Positions 33,145-43,830 are shown, counted from the stretch's first letter. The stretch is 46,501 nucleotides of DNA from Desulfocapsaceae bacterium (GCA_028697885.1 JAQVER010000019.1:1-46501); one strand, 5' to 3'. A program made the numbers and translations. The notes: a model not told the origin generated them from the sequence alone.

Positions 33145-34055
33145 AGACCTCTGTTGATTGTCTTGCCTGTTTTATGGATCAGGCCCTGCGGGTGGCGCGG
33201 ATCAGTTCAACGGACGAGGATGTGCATCTGGAAGTGGCCCGTGCTGTCGCGTCCCTGCTGCCGCAGATGGAGATGTCGTTGACCCCGCCTGAGAATTCTG
33301 TGGCCGTGTATGCGACCATTGCCAGGCTTACCGGCTGTGTCGATCCTTATCTGGCCATAAAAAAAACGTCCAATGAGCGGGCCCTTGCCATTCTGCCTGA
33401 ACTCATCCGGGAAGTTGAAGAGAGCGAGGTGCCCTTGATTACTGCCCTCCATCTGGCAATTGCCGGTAATATTATTGACTACGGAGCCATGCGCAGTTTT
33501 GATGTGGGGGCAACTCTTATGCGAGCCAGAACGATTCCCCTGGCCATTGATGCCAGCCAACAGTTGCTTGAGCTGGCCTGCCGCTTGCCAGGGAAGTCAA
33601 GGGTTCTCTTCCTGGCCGATAACTGCGGTGAGATCGTCTATGACCTTCTGGTCATTCGTTGTCTTGTCGATCTGGGGCTGGATGTGACGGTGGCGGTGAA
33701 GGAAGGGCCTATTATTAATGACGCCCTGCTGGCTGATGCCCAAGCCTGTGGTCTTGATCGCTATGCCCGCATTATCAGTAATGGGACTACTTGTCCGGGG
33801 AGCCCCCTGGCCAGTTGCTCGGCTGAGTTTCTACAGGTCTTTCGTGAGGCCGATCTTGTTCTTTCTAAAGGTCAGGGGAATTTTGAAACCTTGTCTGAGG
33901 TGGTTTCCGAGAGTAATGCGGATATCTTTTTTCTTCTGACGATCAAGTGTCCGGTGGTCGGCGCTCATCTTGCCCGGCTGACCGGGAAATCTGTGGATGC
34001 ACTTCCCGGTCACGGGGAAATGGTGCTCTATTACCCGGAGCGTTCAGGAGTATGA
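33141..34055 (+). CDS. DUF89/ARMT1-family metal-dependent phosphatase
   Basis: A 304-residue protein of the DUF89 family, metal-dependent phosphatases proposed to remove damaged or over-reactive sugar phosphates. Family blocks: CLACF with Cys7 and Cys10 at the N terminus, AGNIIDYG (108-115), ADNCGEIVYD (159-168) with the metal-binding Asp160/Asn161, KEGPIINDA (187-195) and SKGQGNFE (242-249). It is translationally coupled to the TtcA-like gene by a 4-base overlap, hinting at a linked role, which is not known. asnS follows. Confidence 0.88.
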   Translation: MKTSVDCLACFMDQALRVARISSTDEDVHLEVARAVASLLPQMEMSLTPPENSVAVYATIARLTGCVDPYLAIKKTSNERALAILPELIREVEESEVPLITALHLAIAGNIIDYGAMRSFDVGATLMRARTIPLAIDASQQLLELACRLPGKSRVLFLADNCGEIVYDLLVIRCLVDLGLDVTVAVKEGPIINDALLADAQACGLDRYARIISNGTTCPGSPLASCSAEFLQVFREADLVLSKGQGNFETLSEVVSESNADIFFLLTIKCPVVGAHLARLTGKSVDALPGHGEMVLYYPERSGV

Positions 34056-34118
34056 GGACAATAAAAAAAATTCTGAGTGCTGAGTGTTTCCCTCTTTCAT
34101 TTCACAAGAGTTGATTTT

Positions 34119-35477
34119 ATGAAAAAACGTATAGCGAATATCCTTGCTCTCCCGCAGGTAGGTGAACAGCTGCAGATTGCGGGTTGGGTAAGAACCAGGC
34201 GGGATGCCAGCGGATTTTCTTTTATTGAGGTGGGTGATGGCTCATGTCTTGCCAATATCCAGGTGATTGCCGATCAGACCCTGGCCAATTACGGGGATGA
34301 GGTCAAAAAACTCAGCGCCGGCTGCAGTGTGCTTATAACCGGTATCCTCCAGGAATCACCGGCCAAAGGCCAGGCCGTGGAACTGCGGGCCCTCGAGGTG
34401 CAGGTGTTGGGTTGGGCCGATCCTGAGTCCTATCCCTTGCAGAAAAAGCATCATTCTTTTGAGTTTCTGCGCAATATCAGCCAGATGCGGCCCCGCACCA
34501 ATGCTCTGGGGGCGGTGGCCAGGGTTCGATCCCGGCTCTCCTATGGGGTGCATACTTTTTTTCAGGAGCGGGGCTTTATCCAGGTGCATACTCCTATCAT
34601 CACCACCAGTGACTGTGAGGGTGCAGGCGAGATGTTTCAAGTCACCACTCCCTCTGCCGCCGAAGGCGGCGGTGAGTTCTTCGGCCGTCCTGCCGGTCTG
34701 ACCGTGAGCGGTCAGTTGCAGGCCGAGGTTTATGCCCAGGCCTTGGGCGATGTCTATACCTTCGGACCTACCTTCAGGGCGGAAAATTCCAATACCAGCC
34801 GGCATCTCGCTGAGTTCTGGATGGTGGAGCCGGAGATGGCCTTCTGCGACCTGCCGGGAAACATGGAGGTGGCGGAAGAGATGCTCAAATATCTTCTGCG
34901 TCTAGTCCTGGCCGAGTGCAGAGAGGATCTGGCCCTTTTTGACCGCTTTATTGCCAAGGGGCTGCTGGCCAAGCTCCAGCAGGTGGTCGAGCAGGACTTT
35001 GCCCATATCACCTATACGGAAGCGGTGGAGCAGCTCCTGCAGTCGAATCAGCCTTTTACTTATCCAGTGCAGTGGGGGATTGATCTGCAATCAGAGCATG
35101 AACGCTATCTGACGGAGACGATTTACCAGCGGCCGCTGATTGTCACCGATTATCCTGCAGCCATCAAACCCTTTTATATGCGGGTCAGCGATGACGGACG
35201 GACAGTGGCTGCCATGGATATCCTGGTGCCGGGGATAGGTGAGATCATTGGCGGCAGTCAGCGCGAGGAAAGATATGATGTCCTGCTGGCCCGGATGCTG
35301 GAGGCAGGGATTGAACCGAGTGGCTATGAATGGTATCTTGATCTCCGCCGTTACGGCTCAGTCCCCCATTCAGGTTTCGGCCTGGGATTTGAGCGCTTGG
35401 TGCAGTTTGTTACCGGTATGGCCAATATCCGGGAGGTGATTCCCTTTCCGCGCACCCCTGGTTTTGCTCCCTGCTGA
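34119..35477 (+). CDS. asnS: Asparaginyl-tRNA synthetase
   Basis: A 452-residue class IIb synthetase that charges tRNA-Asn. The N-terminal OB fold (about 15-105; [22 protein letters not shown]) binds the anticodon; the catalytic core has [21 protein letters not shown] (motif 2) and [30 protein letters not shown] (motif 3). The AEFWMVEPE form marks AsnRS as opposed to AspRS. The frame is open to 34077, but ATG at 34119 gives the family N terminus. Its presence suggests direct Asn-tRNA formation in this organism. Confidence 0.95.
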   Translation: MKKRIANILALPQVGEQLQIAGWVRTRRDASGFSFIEVGDGSCLANIQVIADQTLANYGDEVKKLSAGCSVLITGILQESPAKGQAVELRALEVQVLGWADPESYPLQKKHHSFEFLRNISQMRPRTNALGAVARVRSRLSYGVHTFFQERGFIQVHTPIITTSDCEGAGEMFQVTTPSAAEGGGEFFGRPAGLTVSGQLQAEVYAQALGDVYTFGPTFRAENSNTSRHLAEFWMVEPEMAFCDLPGNMEVAEEMLKYLLRLVLAECREDLALFDRFIAKGLLAKLQQVVEQDFAHITYTEAVEQLLQSNQPFTYPVQWGIDLQSEHERYLTETIYQRPLIVTDYPAAIKPFYMRVSDDGRTVAAMDILVPGIGEIIGGSQREERYDVLLARMLEAGIEPSGYEWYLDLRRYGSVPHSGFGLGFERLVQFVTGMANIREVIPFPRTPGFAPC

Positions 35478-35541
35478 GCCTGCCGGACAGATGAGTTGTC
35501 TATCTATATAAATGCTGATATGAGAGAGTCTGAGGGTCACA

Positions 35542-36273
35542 GTGGAGAACGAGAGTGTGAGTAAAGGGCCTGGTGTGCAGCGAATGTTTGATGCCATTGC
35601 CGGGTCGTATGACCTGATGAACCGGGTGATGACCATGGGGCAGGACCAGCGCTGGCGGCGTTTTGTGGTCAGGAAGGCGCAGAATCCCGGGTCGGGCTGG
35701 GCACTTGATCTGGCCACCGGCACTGGCGATATTGCCGCTCTGACCCGGAGGACCTATCCTGGGTGCCGGGTGCTCGGGGCAGATTTTTCCCAGAATATGC
35801 TGAAGGAGGCCGGGAAGAGGTTTGCAGCCCTCGACATTGACTGGCAGGCCTGTGATGCTAATTTCCTGCCCTATGCGGATAATAGTTTTGAGTCGGTGAC
35901 CTTTGGCTATCTCCTGAGAAATGTTGATGATGCCCTGGCAGTGCTCAAAGAGGTGCATCGGGTTTTGAAGCCGGGCGGCCGGGTGGTCTGTTTGGATACC
36001 ACACCCCCGCGGAAAAATATTTTCTATCCCTTTGTCCGTTTCTATTTTCGTTTCGGCATCCCTTTTCTGGGTCGATTGATTGCCAAAGATGAAGCCGCTT
36101 ATGCCTATCTGACGGGTTCGACCATGGGGTTTTACAGCGCTGATGCCCTGGCTGCTCTCTTTGCTCAAGCCGGGTTCGAGGCTGTTGGCTATCAACGCTT
36201 TATGCTGGGAACCATCGGGATTCACTGGGGACGGAAGAAGGATGCGGCAGGTGAACAGTCTTCAAGGCTTTAG
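35542..36273 (+). CDS. ubiE: Demethylmenaquinone methyltransferase (UbiE/MenG)
   Basis: A 243-residue SAM-dependent C-methyltransferase. The SAM motif LDLATGTGDIA is near 55-65; MFDAIAGSYDLMNRVMTMGQDQRWRR at the start and the YAYLTGSTMGFYSADALAALFAQAGF near the C terminus are UbiE-type blocks. In an anaerobe the product should be menaquinone. The start is GTG at 35542 with GAGGGT upstream; GTG at 35557 is an alternative. It lies 64 bases after asnS. Confidence 0.92.
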   Translation: MENESVSKGPGVQRMFDAIAGSYDLMNRVMTMGQDQRWRRFVVRKAQNPGSGWALDLATGTGDIAALTRRTYPGCRVLGADFSQNMLKEAGKRFAALDIDWQACDANFLPYADNSFESVTFGYLLRNVDDALAVLKEVHRVLKPGGRVVCLDTTPPRKNIFYPFVRFYFRFGIPFLGRLIAKDEAAYAYLTGSTMGFYSADALAALFAQAGFEAVGYQRFMLGTIGIHWGRKKDAAGEQSSRL

Positions 36274-36276
36274 TTG

Positions 36277-36300
36277 ATAGTCTCAACGACTACAGACTAT
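36277..36300. repeat. Short inverted repeat between ubiE and hisD
   Basis: ATAGTCT (36277-36283) and AGACTAT (36294-36300), 10 bases apart. No T run follows. Could be a weak hairpin in the ubiE-hisD message; nothing more can be said. Confidence 0.3.
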
Positions 36301-36401
36301 TCACCTGTGAAGGTCGCTGCAGAGTAATCGTAATGCGGGTTGTTGCTCCCTTGAGGGGAGGCAATCTGATTTTGAAAATAATTTGAAGGGAAGTGGAGAT
36401 C

Positions 36402-37715
36402 ATGCCTATTATACCTGTGAAAATCAATACCGATGAAGGAGGGCGGGTTATCGCCTCCCTTCTTCATCGTTTTCAGCCCGCAGATGATTCCTGTCGGGGA
36501 ATTGTCACCGAAATCATCGCCGCGGTGCGGCAGCAAGGCGATGCGGCACTTCTCGAATATACCAGAAAATTTGATGCTCCAGATCTTGAGCTTAAGGATA
36601 TGGAGGTCTCCCTGGCGGAGATGCTTGAGGCCTATGACCTGGTGGATGAACCCTTTCTGGAGACCCTGGCCCTGGCCATTGAACGGGTGCAGAGCTTTCA
36701 TGAACGGGAGATGGAAGATTCATGGATGCAGACCAGGGAGAACGGGACCATTGTCGGCCGACTGGTCCGCCCTGTGGATGCGGCAGGACTGTACGTGCCT
36801 GGCGGTCAGGGTGGCTCCACGCCCCTGGTCTCCTCGGTGCTGATGAACGGCATCCCGGCAGGGATTGCCGGGGTCGGCCGGAGGATAATGCTTACTCCGC
36901 CCAATCGTGAGGGTAAAATCAGTCCGCACCTTCTGGTGGCGGCCCAGGAGATCGGGATTACCGAGATCTTCAAGGCGGGGTCGGCCTGGGGGATTGCGGC
37001 CCTGGCCTATGGTACCGAGACCATTCCGGCGGTTGATGTCATTGTCGGGCCGGGAAACCAGTTTGTCACCGAGGCCAAGTCCCAGGTGTCTGGCCGGGTG
37101 CGTATTGACATGATTGCCGGACCTTCTGAGGTGCTGATTGTGGCCGATGGCAGCGCCAGGGCCAGCCATGTGGCGGCGGATATGCTGGCCCAGGCGGAAC
37201 ATGATCCCATGGCCCTGGCCATGGTGGTGACCACGGAAGAGGCGCTGGCCGGGGAGATCCTGGTTGAATTGGAAAGGCAGCTGGCAAATCTGTCGCGGCA
37301 GGAGATTGCCCGCAAATCTCTGGATGATCGTGGGGTGATCCTCATTGCCGATAGTCTGGATGCGGCCATTGAGCTGGCCAACGATATAGCCGTTGAACAT
37401 CTGGAACTGATGATCAGCGATCCTTGGGCTATGCTGCCGCATATCAGGCACGCCGGGGCTATCTTTCTGGGTCATCATACCCCAGAGGCCGCGGGTGATT
37501 ATCTGGCCGGTCCCAACCATGTCCTGCCCACCATGGGCACCGCCCGTTTCTCTTCAGCCCTGGGCGTGGAGACCTTTTTGAAGAAGAGCTCCATCATCAG
37601 TTATTCGGAGCAGGCCCTGGCAGAAGATGCGGATCATATCCGGCTGCTGGCCACCCTCGAAGGTTTGACCGCCCATGCTGCCTCTGTCACTGAGCGTTTG
37701 CAGGGAAAAGGGTAG
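36402..37715 (+). CDS. hisD: Histidinol dehydrogenase
   Basis: A 437-residue zinc enzyme that oxidises histidinol to histidine in two NAD-dependent steps. PVDAAGLYVPGG, VGPGNQFVTEAKSQV, DMIAGPSEVLI and AQAEHDPMA (with the Gln and His of the zinc site) are diagnostic, as is AGPNHVLPTMGTARF near the C terminus. ATG at 36402 is favoured with GGAG just before it; GTG at 36393 would add three residues. rsmG follows 8 bases after the stop. Confidence 0.96.
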   Translation: MPIIPVKINTDEGGRVIASLLHRFQPADDSCRGIVTEIIAAVRQQGDAALLEYTRKFDAPDLELKDMEVSLAEMLEAYDLVDEPFLETLALAIERVQSFHEREMEDSWMQTRENGTIVGRLVRPVDAAGLYVPGGQGGSTPLVSSVLMNGIPAGIAGVGRRIMLTPPNREGKISPHLLVAAQEIGITEIFKAGSAWGIAALAYGTETIPAVDVIVGPGNQFVTEAKSQVSGRVRIDMIAGPSEVLIVADGSARASHVAADMLAQAEHDPMALAMVVTTEEALAGEILVELERQLANLSRQEIARKSLDDRGVILIADSLDAAIELANDIAVEHLELMISDPWAMLPHIRHAGAIFLGHHTPEAAGDYLAGPNHVLPTMGTARFSSALGVETFLKKSSIISYSEQALAEDADHIRLLATLEGLTAHAASVTERLQGKG

Positions 37716-37723
37716 AGAAAAAG

Positions 37724-38392
37724 GTGACAGTGAAACCTTTTGATTTTCGGGAGCAGCTCCTGCAGGGCTGCACTGCTCTAGATATTGTGCTGGATGTTGA
37801 GGCGGTGGAACGGCTCTTTCTCTATTTTACCGAACTTCTGCGCTGGAGCAGGAAGATTAATCTGATTGCTAAAGGAACTGGGGAGGCGGAGATTCTGGAG
37901 AACCATTTCCTTGATTCTCTGACCCTGCTTCCGCTCCTCGATGCTCCTGGGCTTCATCTGCTGGATGTGGGAAGCGGTGCGGGTTTTCCCGGACTTGTCT
38001 GCAAGGCAGCGCGGCCTGAGATAACCGTGACCCTGCTGGAACCACGGCTGAAACGGGTTTCCTTTCTACGTCATATCATCAGGACCTTGAAACTCAGCGG
38101 GGTCGAGGCAATGGCCGGCCGGGTGGAGGACGAGATCCTGCTGCCGGCCAGTTCTGTCTTTACCCATATCACCAGTCGAGCGGTCACTGATATTGGTGCA
38201 TTCTTAAGGATGGTCAGTCGCCTGTGCGGTGAGGGGACAACTGTTATCTGCATGAAAGGACCAAAATGGCAGGAAGAGTTACAGGTCATGCAGAAACTCT
38301 CTCCAGCCATTTCTCTCCAGCATACCTCGACCCTTGAGCGGGAACTCCCCAACTCTCACGCCAGACGCGCCTTGCTGACTTTTTCCAGGTAA
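37724..38392 (+). CDS. rsmG: 16S rRNA (guanine-527-N7) methyltransferase RsmG
   Basis: A 222-residue SAM-dependent methyltransferase of 16S rRNA G527. LLDVGSGAGFPGL (79-91) is the SAM motif; WSRKINLIAKGTGEAEILENHFLDSL is the preceding family block and RAVTDIGAFL a later one. The start is GTG at 37724, but GTG at 37730 behind AAGG is equally possible. The gene often lies near mnmG-parAB; here it follows hisD instead. Confidence 0.93.
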   Translation: MTVKPFDFREQLLQGCTALDIVLDVEAVERLFLYFTELLRWSRKINLIAKGTGEAEILENHFLDSLTLLPLLDAPGLHLLDVGSGAGFPGLVCKAARPEITVTLLEPRLKRVSFLRHIIRTLKLSGVEAMAGRVEDEILLPASSVFTHITSRAVTDIGAFLRMVSRLCGEGTTVICMKGPKWQEELQVMQKLSPAISLQHTSTLERELPNSHARRALLTFSR

Positions 38393-38431
38393 TGGCAGAA
38401 AATCTGTGCTGATTGTTCCTGCTTCTGCTGA

Positions 38432-38983
38432 TCAGCGGTGGTGTCTCTCGTATTCGCGAGGCCTTCTCTCTTCCCGATAATCCCTGTAATCTCTTTCCCT
38501 GTGTTCTCTGTAGTAGTGGGGAGGATAGTGTTTGTCTGGAGAATATCGTCGAGGGTGTCGATAGACATCATATTCTTTGTCACGATATCTTCTGATTTGT
38601 TCAATTCTGTGGCGGTGAAATGCCGGCGGTAGAGAACGGTAGTCCACAATGCGCCATGGACCATCGAGGTGGGGGGATCTGTGCCAGTTACCCTGGTGGA
38701 AAATGTAGTAATTGTTGTTGTCGTAGAAGAGATCGTAGGGTGAGCCAATTGCCACAGAAAAGCTCAGGAACGGCGAGTAGACAAACTCTGGACTTTCGTC
38801 GAAGTAGAAGATTGGCACTGGCCGTCGATAAACAGGTCGCGGGACAATGACAGGTCGAGGGGGAACCCCAAGATGAATGCTGACCCCGATATCTCCGGCA
38901 TGACTGTTGGAAGGTATGCACAGAGCCATGGGTATTGCCAGAGCCGTGATTATGAAGGGCTGTGTGAAATATTTTCTTATCAT
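38432..38983 (-). CDS. Secreted Tyr/Arg/His-rich protein of unknown function
   Basis: A 183-residue protein with an N-terminal signal peptide (hydrophobic stretch about 8-22, cleavage likely after NSHA). A Pro-rich section with repeated PRP and RPV (about 40-58) is followed by NNNYYIFHQGNWHRSPHLDGPW, seen as YYxFxxGxWxRxxxxDGPW, a pattern known from small exported proteins in deltaproteobacteria and Geobacter. Residues 120-183 are extremely rich in Arg, His, Tyr and Glu (REHRERDYRDYREERR). It could bind metal, nucleic acid or envelope polymers; no function is established. It is convergent with rsmG. Confidence 0.7.
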   Translation of the reverse strand: MIRKYFTQPFIITALAIPMALCIPSNSHAGDIGVSIHLGVPPRPVIVPRPVYRRPVPIFYFDESPEFVYSPFLSFSVAIGSPYDLFYDNNNYYIFHQGNWHRSPHLDGPWRIVDYRSLPPAFHRHRIEQIRRYRDKEYDVYRHPRRYSPDKHYPPHYYREHRERDYRDYREERRPREYERHHR

Positions 38984-39314
38984 CTTATGACCTCATGGGG
39001 GAGATGGTTCGTCTAAAAGAAAAGAAAATGTTGCTGGATACAGACTCATTGTCAACGACAATTATATTTAACAATATCTTCATTGTTTATTGTTCTGTCA
39101 AACCAATTCTTGAAAATCAGCATTCCATGCTCTCGAAAATTTTAAACTATTGTTTGCCGTTAATTGATCAATAAAGTGTCAATAGGGAGCTTATTTTTTT
39201 TATTTCCATTAATCTTTAGAAGACTTTGCTATTGGAGTTTCTTTGAAGGAATAATTTTTTCTATCTCATTTTTTATTAAGGCGTAAAGGGCAATAGCTTT
39301 GTGGAAATGGGTGA

Positions 39315-39339
39315 TTCCTGCAACCTGATGGTGCAGGAA
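39315..39339. repeat. Dyad upstream of leuB
   Basis: TTCCTGCA (39315-39322) and TGCAGGAA (39332-39339), perfect 8-base arms with a 9-base loop, about 130 bases before leuB and upstream of the candidate promoter. Possible operator. Confidence 0.4.
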
Positions 39340-39405
39340 GAGAAAGGATTTCAGTTGATAATCCCCATAAGGTTGGTTTAAAGTGTTTCACCTTGCTCAA
39401 TGTGA

Positions 39406-40545
<1,140 letters not shown>

Positions 40546-40549
40546 AGCC

Positions 40550-41485
40550 TTGAAGTGTACGCAGGAATGTATGGTGGTGGCCAATGCGGCCTCAACGGAA
40601 CTGGGGCGGAAGGTGGCGGAGGAGTTGGGATTTCCCTTCTCCGGGATGATCCGCAAGCGTTTTGCCGATGAGGAGACCTATCATGCCTTTCCGGAAGATG
40701 TGGCCGGGCGTGATCTGATCATCATTGGCTCCACCCATACCGATAGCTCTCATCAGGAATTGCTGGATCTGATTCAGGGAGGCAGATACTGGAATGCGGC
40801 CACTATCAATGTGGCCATTCCCTATCTGGGCTACTCCACCATGGAGCGGGCCAAACCTAATTCCTATGAAATCCCCAAAGGGGTAACCAGAACCCGGCAG
40901 ATCTTCAGAGCCAGGCCCAACTTTGTCGCTTTTGTCGATCTGCATTCCGAGGCGGTACTCCACGCCCATGCCGGTGAGATCCGGACCGAACATGTATGGA
41001 CCGATGAATTGGTGATCAAGAAGATCAGGTCCAGCGGTCTGAGCGATTATGTTCTCGTTTCTCCTGACTATGGATTTTCCAAGCGGATCGCCCGGCTGGC
41101 CAGTCTGCTCAACTGCCCGCATACTGCGGCCGACAAGGATCGTTATGATACCGATAAGACCATTGTCGGCCAGATCTCCAGTGTGGTCAAGGGGAAGACG
41201 GCCATTGTCTGTGATGACATGATCCGTACCGGTGGTTCCATCATCCAGACGGCTAAACGTTGCCTGGAGGCAGGCGCCTTGCAGGTGGCGGTTATGGCTA
41301 CTCATCTGGTCATGGCAGGAGATGCCCGGGAACGTTTCCAGAAAAGCCCGATCTCAAGAGTAATTGGTTCTGATACTGTGCCCGGGGTTCAGAGTGATGA
41401 ACTGCTCGATGTCTATTCGGTGGCCCCACTGCTGGCTGATATCTTCAGACGCCATCTGAAGATCAAATCAGGACTTTCAGGCTGA
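40550..41485 (+). CDS. Divergent ribose-phosphate pyrophosphokinase-like protein
   Basis: A 311-residue protein of the PRPP-synthetase/phosphoribosyltransferase fold. CDDMIRTGGSII (221-232) is a PRPP-binding loop; VDLHSE (129-134) and SPDYGFSKR (171-179) fit PRPP synthetase blocks, with Lys in ADKDRYDTDK where the catalytic Lys lies. The usual RQDR motif of the ATP loop is replaced by TMER (YLGYSTMER, 92-100), so it is a diverged form; it may make PRPP or another activated sugar. TTG at 40550 with GAGGTGA is used; ATG at 40571 with AGGA is an alternative. It directly follows leuB. Confidence 0.75.
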   Translation: MKCTQECMVVANAASTELGRKVAEELGFPFSGMIRKRFADEETYHAFPEDVAGRDLIIIGSTHTDSSHQELLDLIQGGRYWNAATINVAIPYLGYSTMERAKPNSYEIPKGVTRTRQIFRARPNFVAFVDLHSEAVLHAHAGEIRTEHVWTDELVIKKIRSSGLSDYVLVSPDYGFSKRIARLASLLNCPHTAADKDRYDTDKTIVGQISSVVKGKTAIVCDDMIRTGGSIIQTAKRCLEAGALQVAVMATHLVMAGDARERFQKSPISRVIGSDTVPGVQSDELLDVYSVAPLLADIFRRHLKIKSGLSG

Positions 41486-41665
41486 AGACTGCCGGAAGGT
41501 CTTTCGTCGCCGATGTTACTATTCACCTTGTTTACAGAGTCTCAACAGATTTTGCGCCGTGGCGCAGAGAAAAATTATCACAAAACAACTTCTTCTTCCT
41601 GCTGAATAGATACCTGCCGATTATGGAAATGAGCGAGGTGGCTGCGGATGCAGCAGAAGCGGTTT

Positions 41666-42457
41666 TTACTGCTCGCCCTGCAAACGTCTTTCGATATAGT
41701 CATTGATAAAGTCAAGTGCCTCTCGAAGAAGCAGCGTATCGGGGAGGGTGGCGGCGAGTTTACCAATGTCGTTTCTCTCCTTCAGGATCTCAAAGGTTGG
41801 CCGGAAGTTTATGTCGAACACCCAACTCATCTGCAATACTTTAAGTTCATTGATGGTTTTCAGCTTGGCGTAGCTCATGGTCCGTCCCTCGAACAGCAGG
41901 CGGTAAACCTCTTCCCGCACCAGCGTCTCCTTCCCCAGTCCAAGGGTGATCACCGGATTTTGCCGGGATTCTTCTATCTGGAAGTGTTCATTCATAACCC
42001 GCAGGATGTCAACTTTATCGGCATCGCGGATGAGCCGGCAATGAAGAATGGTCTGCTCGTCCTGATTCTCAGGGATACGAAGTCGGTTGTGAAAAAAAAT
42101 GGCGCGACTGATGATCTGGCGCTCGGAAAAATCCAGGGTGTGGAGGACGTGGTGACGATTCAACTCCCAGAGAGAAAGCTTGGCGTGGTTGTCTGAATCT
42201 GGATCGCGAAAGGTCCTGTACTTCTGATACTGAGGAAAGCGGCCGAGATCGTGGAACAAGGCGGTAACGACCGCGATCCGGTGGTCGTTTTCCGAAAGAC
42301 GAAGACCAGAGGCAATCCTGGCAATGACCGCGCAGACGCGGAAGGTGTGTTCCTCCTTCAAGTCAAGACTGTGCTGATGCACAGGGTCGGATTCCTGGAA
42401 GGTCAAAAGATGATGTTTAAACCAGTCCTGAAAAAAATGGAGTTGCTCGTCGTTCAT
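41666..42457 (-). CDS. HD-domain phosphohydrolase
   Basis: A 263-residue protein with an HD hydrolase domain: His37, His69-Asp70 (FHDLGRFPQY) and a later Asp (RDADKVDIL) are the metal ligands. It resembles stand-alone HD proteins of unknown substrate; nucleotides or cyclic nucleotides are possible. About 10 residues at the start are poorly conserved. It lies between the PRPP-synthetase-like gene (convergent) and ACR3, with 284 bases separating it from ACR3. The substrate cannot be told from sequence. Confidence 0.85.
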   Translation of the reverse strand: MNDEQLHFFQDWFKHHLLTFQESDPVHQHSLDLKEEHTFRVCAVIARIASGLRLSENDHRIAVVTALFHDLGRFPQYQKYRTFRDPDSDNHAKLSLWELNRHHVLHTLDFSERQIISRAIFFHNRLRIPENQDEQTILHCRLIRDADKVDILRVMNEHFQIEESRQNPVITLGLGKETLVREEVYRLLFEGRTMSYAKLKTINELKVLQMSWVFDINFRPTFEILKERNDIGKLAATLPDTLLLREALDFINDYIERRLQGEQ

Positions 42458-42615
42458 GTGGAAGCGTTATGCCTTGTTTGGAAATGGACTCTGGCTCGTG
42501 AGATTAATTTTTTCTGGAATGGGTGTGGCTTGCTAACAAAGGTTGATCATGTTGAAGGCTCGGTGTATCGGGAGGTATCTTCACTCTCAAAATCAGCAAT
42601 GACGGCAGCCATATT

Positions 42616-42741
42616 TTAACAGTTTACCTCGGCGACTTTACCTGTTGCCGCATTCACCCAGGGTATCTTCCCTTGTCCTGAATATTCAGACTGAACTTCT
42701 TTCAGTTCATCTTCTAGATTGATTGTGCTTCTCCTGCCTTG
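42616..42741 (-). other. In-frame open tail beyond the ACR3 stop
   Basis: After the ACR3 TGA (42744-42742) the same frame stays open for 41 codons to TAA at 42618-42616. The tail reads protein-like: NLEDELKEVQSEYSG, then QGKIPWVNAATGKVAEVNC. It holds no ATG or TTG, and its only GTG is near the end, so it is not an ordinary separate gene. It may be chance, a remnant, or stop-codon read-through. The palindromic CTGAATATTCAG (42678-42689) and ACTGAA/TTCAGT (42690-42706) lie within it. Confidence 0.3.
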
Positions 42742-43830
42742 TCATAGCTTACAGGAAACATGGCAGACCCCGGTAGGGGTTTCTTTGGCAAATGGAAAAT
42801 ACTTTTTCTTGAAGCGCAGGGCCACATGCACCAGGGCCAGAAGTACCGGTACCTCGACCAGCGGCCCGATCACGGCGGCGAAGGCTTGGCCGGAGTCGAT
42901 GCCGAAGACGGCGATGGCCACGGCAATGGCCAGCCCGAAGTTGTTGGAGGCGGCGGTATATGAGAGGGTGGCTGACTGCTCATAAGTGGCTCCGGCCTTT
43001 ATCGACAGGAAGAATGAGACCAGAAACATGATCAGAAAGTAGATGGTGAGCGGCAAGGCGATGCGGAGGACGTCCAGCGGCAGTTGAACGATATATTCGC
43101 CCTTGAGGGAGAACATGACCATGATGGTGAAGAGCAGAAAGATCAGAGTGAAGGGGCTGATCCTTGGGATCAATTTTTCCTGGTACCATGCCTCGCCTTT
43201 GATCTTGACGCCCGCCAGCCGGGTCAGCATCCCGGCGATAAAGGGGATGCCAAGATAGATAAAGACCGATTTGGCGATCTGGGCCATGGAGATATTAACC
43301 ACCGCGCCTTCAATATGCAGCCAGCCGGGAATGATGGTGATGAAGAGCCAGGCATAGAAGGAGAAGAAGAGTACCTGAAAGATGGAGTTGAAGGCGACAA
43401 GACCTGCGCAGTATTCGCGGTCGCCATCGGCCAGGTCGTTCCAGACGATGACCATGGCGATGCAGCGGGCCAGGCCGATGAGAATCAACCCCACCATATA
43501 CTCATGGTAGCCGGAGAGAAAGGTCACAGCCAGACCGAACATGAGGATGGGGCCGATGATCCAGTTCTGGACGAGCGAGAGCGCCAGCACCTTGCCATTG
43601 CGGAACACCTCGTGCAGCTTTTCGTAGCGCACCTTGGCCAGCGGCGGATACATCATGAGGATCAGGCCGATGGCAATGGGGATGTTGGTGGTCCCCACCT
43701 GGAAGGAGTTGATGACATCGCGGATACCTGGATAGAAATAGCCCCCGGCCACGCCGATAAACATGGCCAGGAAGATCCACAGGGTGAGAAAGCGATCGAG
43801 AAAACTCAACTTTTTTCCGGTATTCGCCAT
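42742..43830 (-). CDS. ACR3-family arsenite efflux transporter
   Basis: A 362-residue, ten-helix membrane protein of the ACR3 branch of the BART superfamily. It exports arsenite (sometimes antimonite). The conserved Cys123 in [16 protein letters not shown] and the Glu in [14 protein letters not shown] are the transport residues of the family. After the usual end (RFKKKYFP) it carries a short extra tail with two cysteines (GVCHVSCKL). No arsR or arsC lies in the window, so the regulator is elsewhere. Its promoter contains a strong dyad. Confidence 0.93.
   Translation of the reverse strand: MANTGKKLSFLDRFLTLWIFLAMFIGVAGGYFYPGIRDVINSFQVGTTNIPIAIGLILMMYPPLAKVRYEKLHEVFRNGKVLALSLVQNWIIGPILMFGLAVTFLSGYHEYMVGLILIGLARCIAMVIVWNDLADGDREYCAGLVAFNSIFQVLFFSFYAWLFITIIPGWLHIEGAVVNISMAQIAKSVFIYLGIPFIAGMLTRLAGVKIKGEAWYQEKLIPRISPFTLIFLLFTIMVMFSLKGEYIVQLPLDVLRIALPLTIYFLIMFLVSFFLSIKAGATYEQSATLSYTAASNNFGLAIAVAIAVFGIDSGQAFAAVIGPLVEVPVLLALVHVALRFKKKYFPFAKETPTGVCHVSCKL

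Noticed and set aside
36720-37520. 266-codon open frame antisense to hisD
   Set aside because: Shadow of hisD; composition mirrors the GC-rich codons and it has no domain or ribosome-binding site.
42678-42706. Terminator after ACR3
   Set aside because: The palindromes have short arms and no T run on the minus strand.
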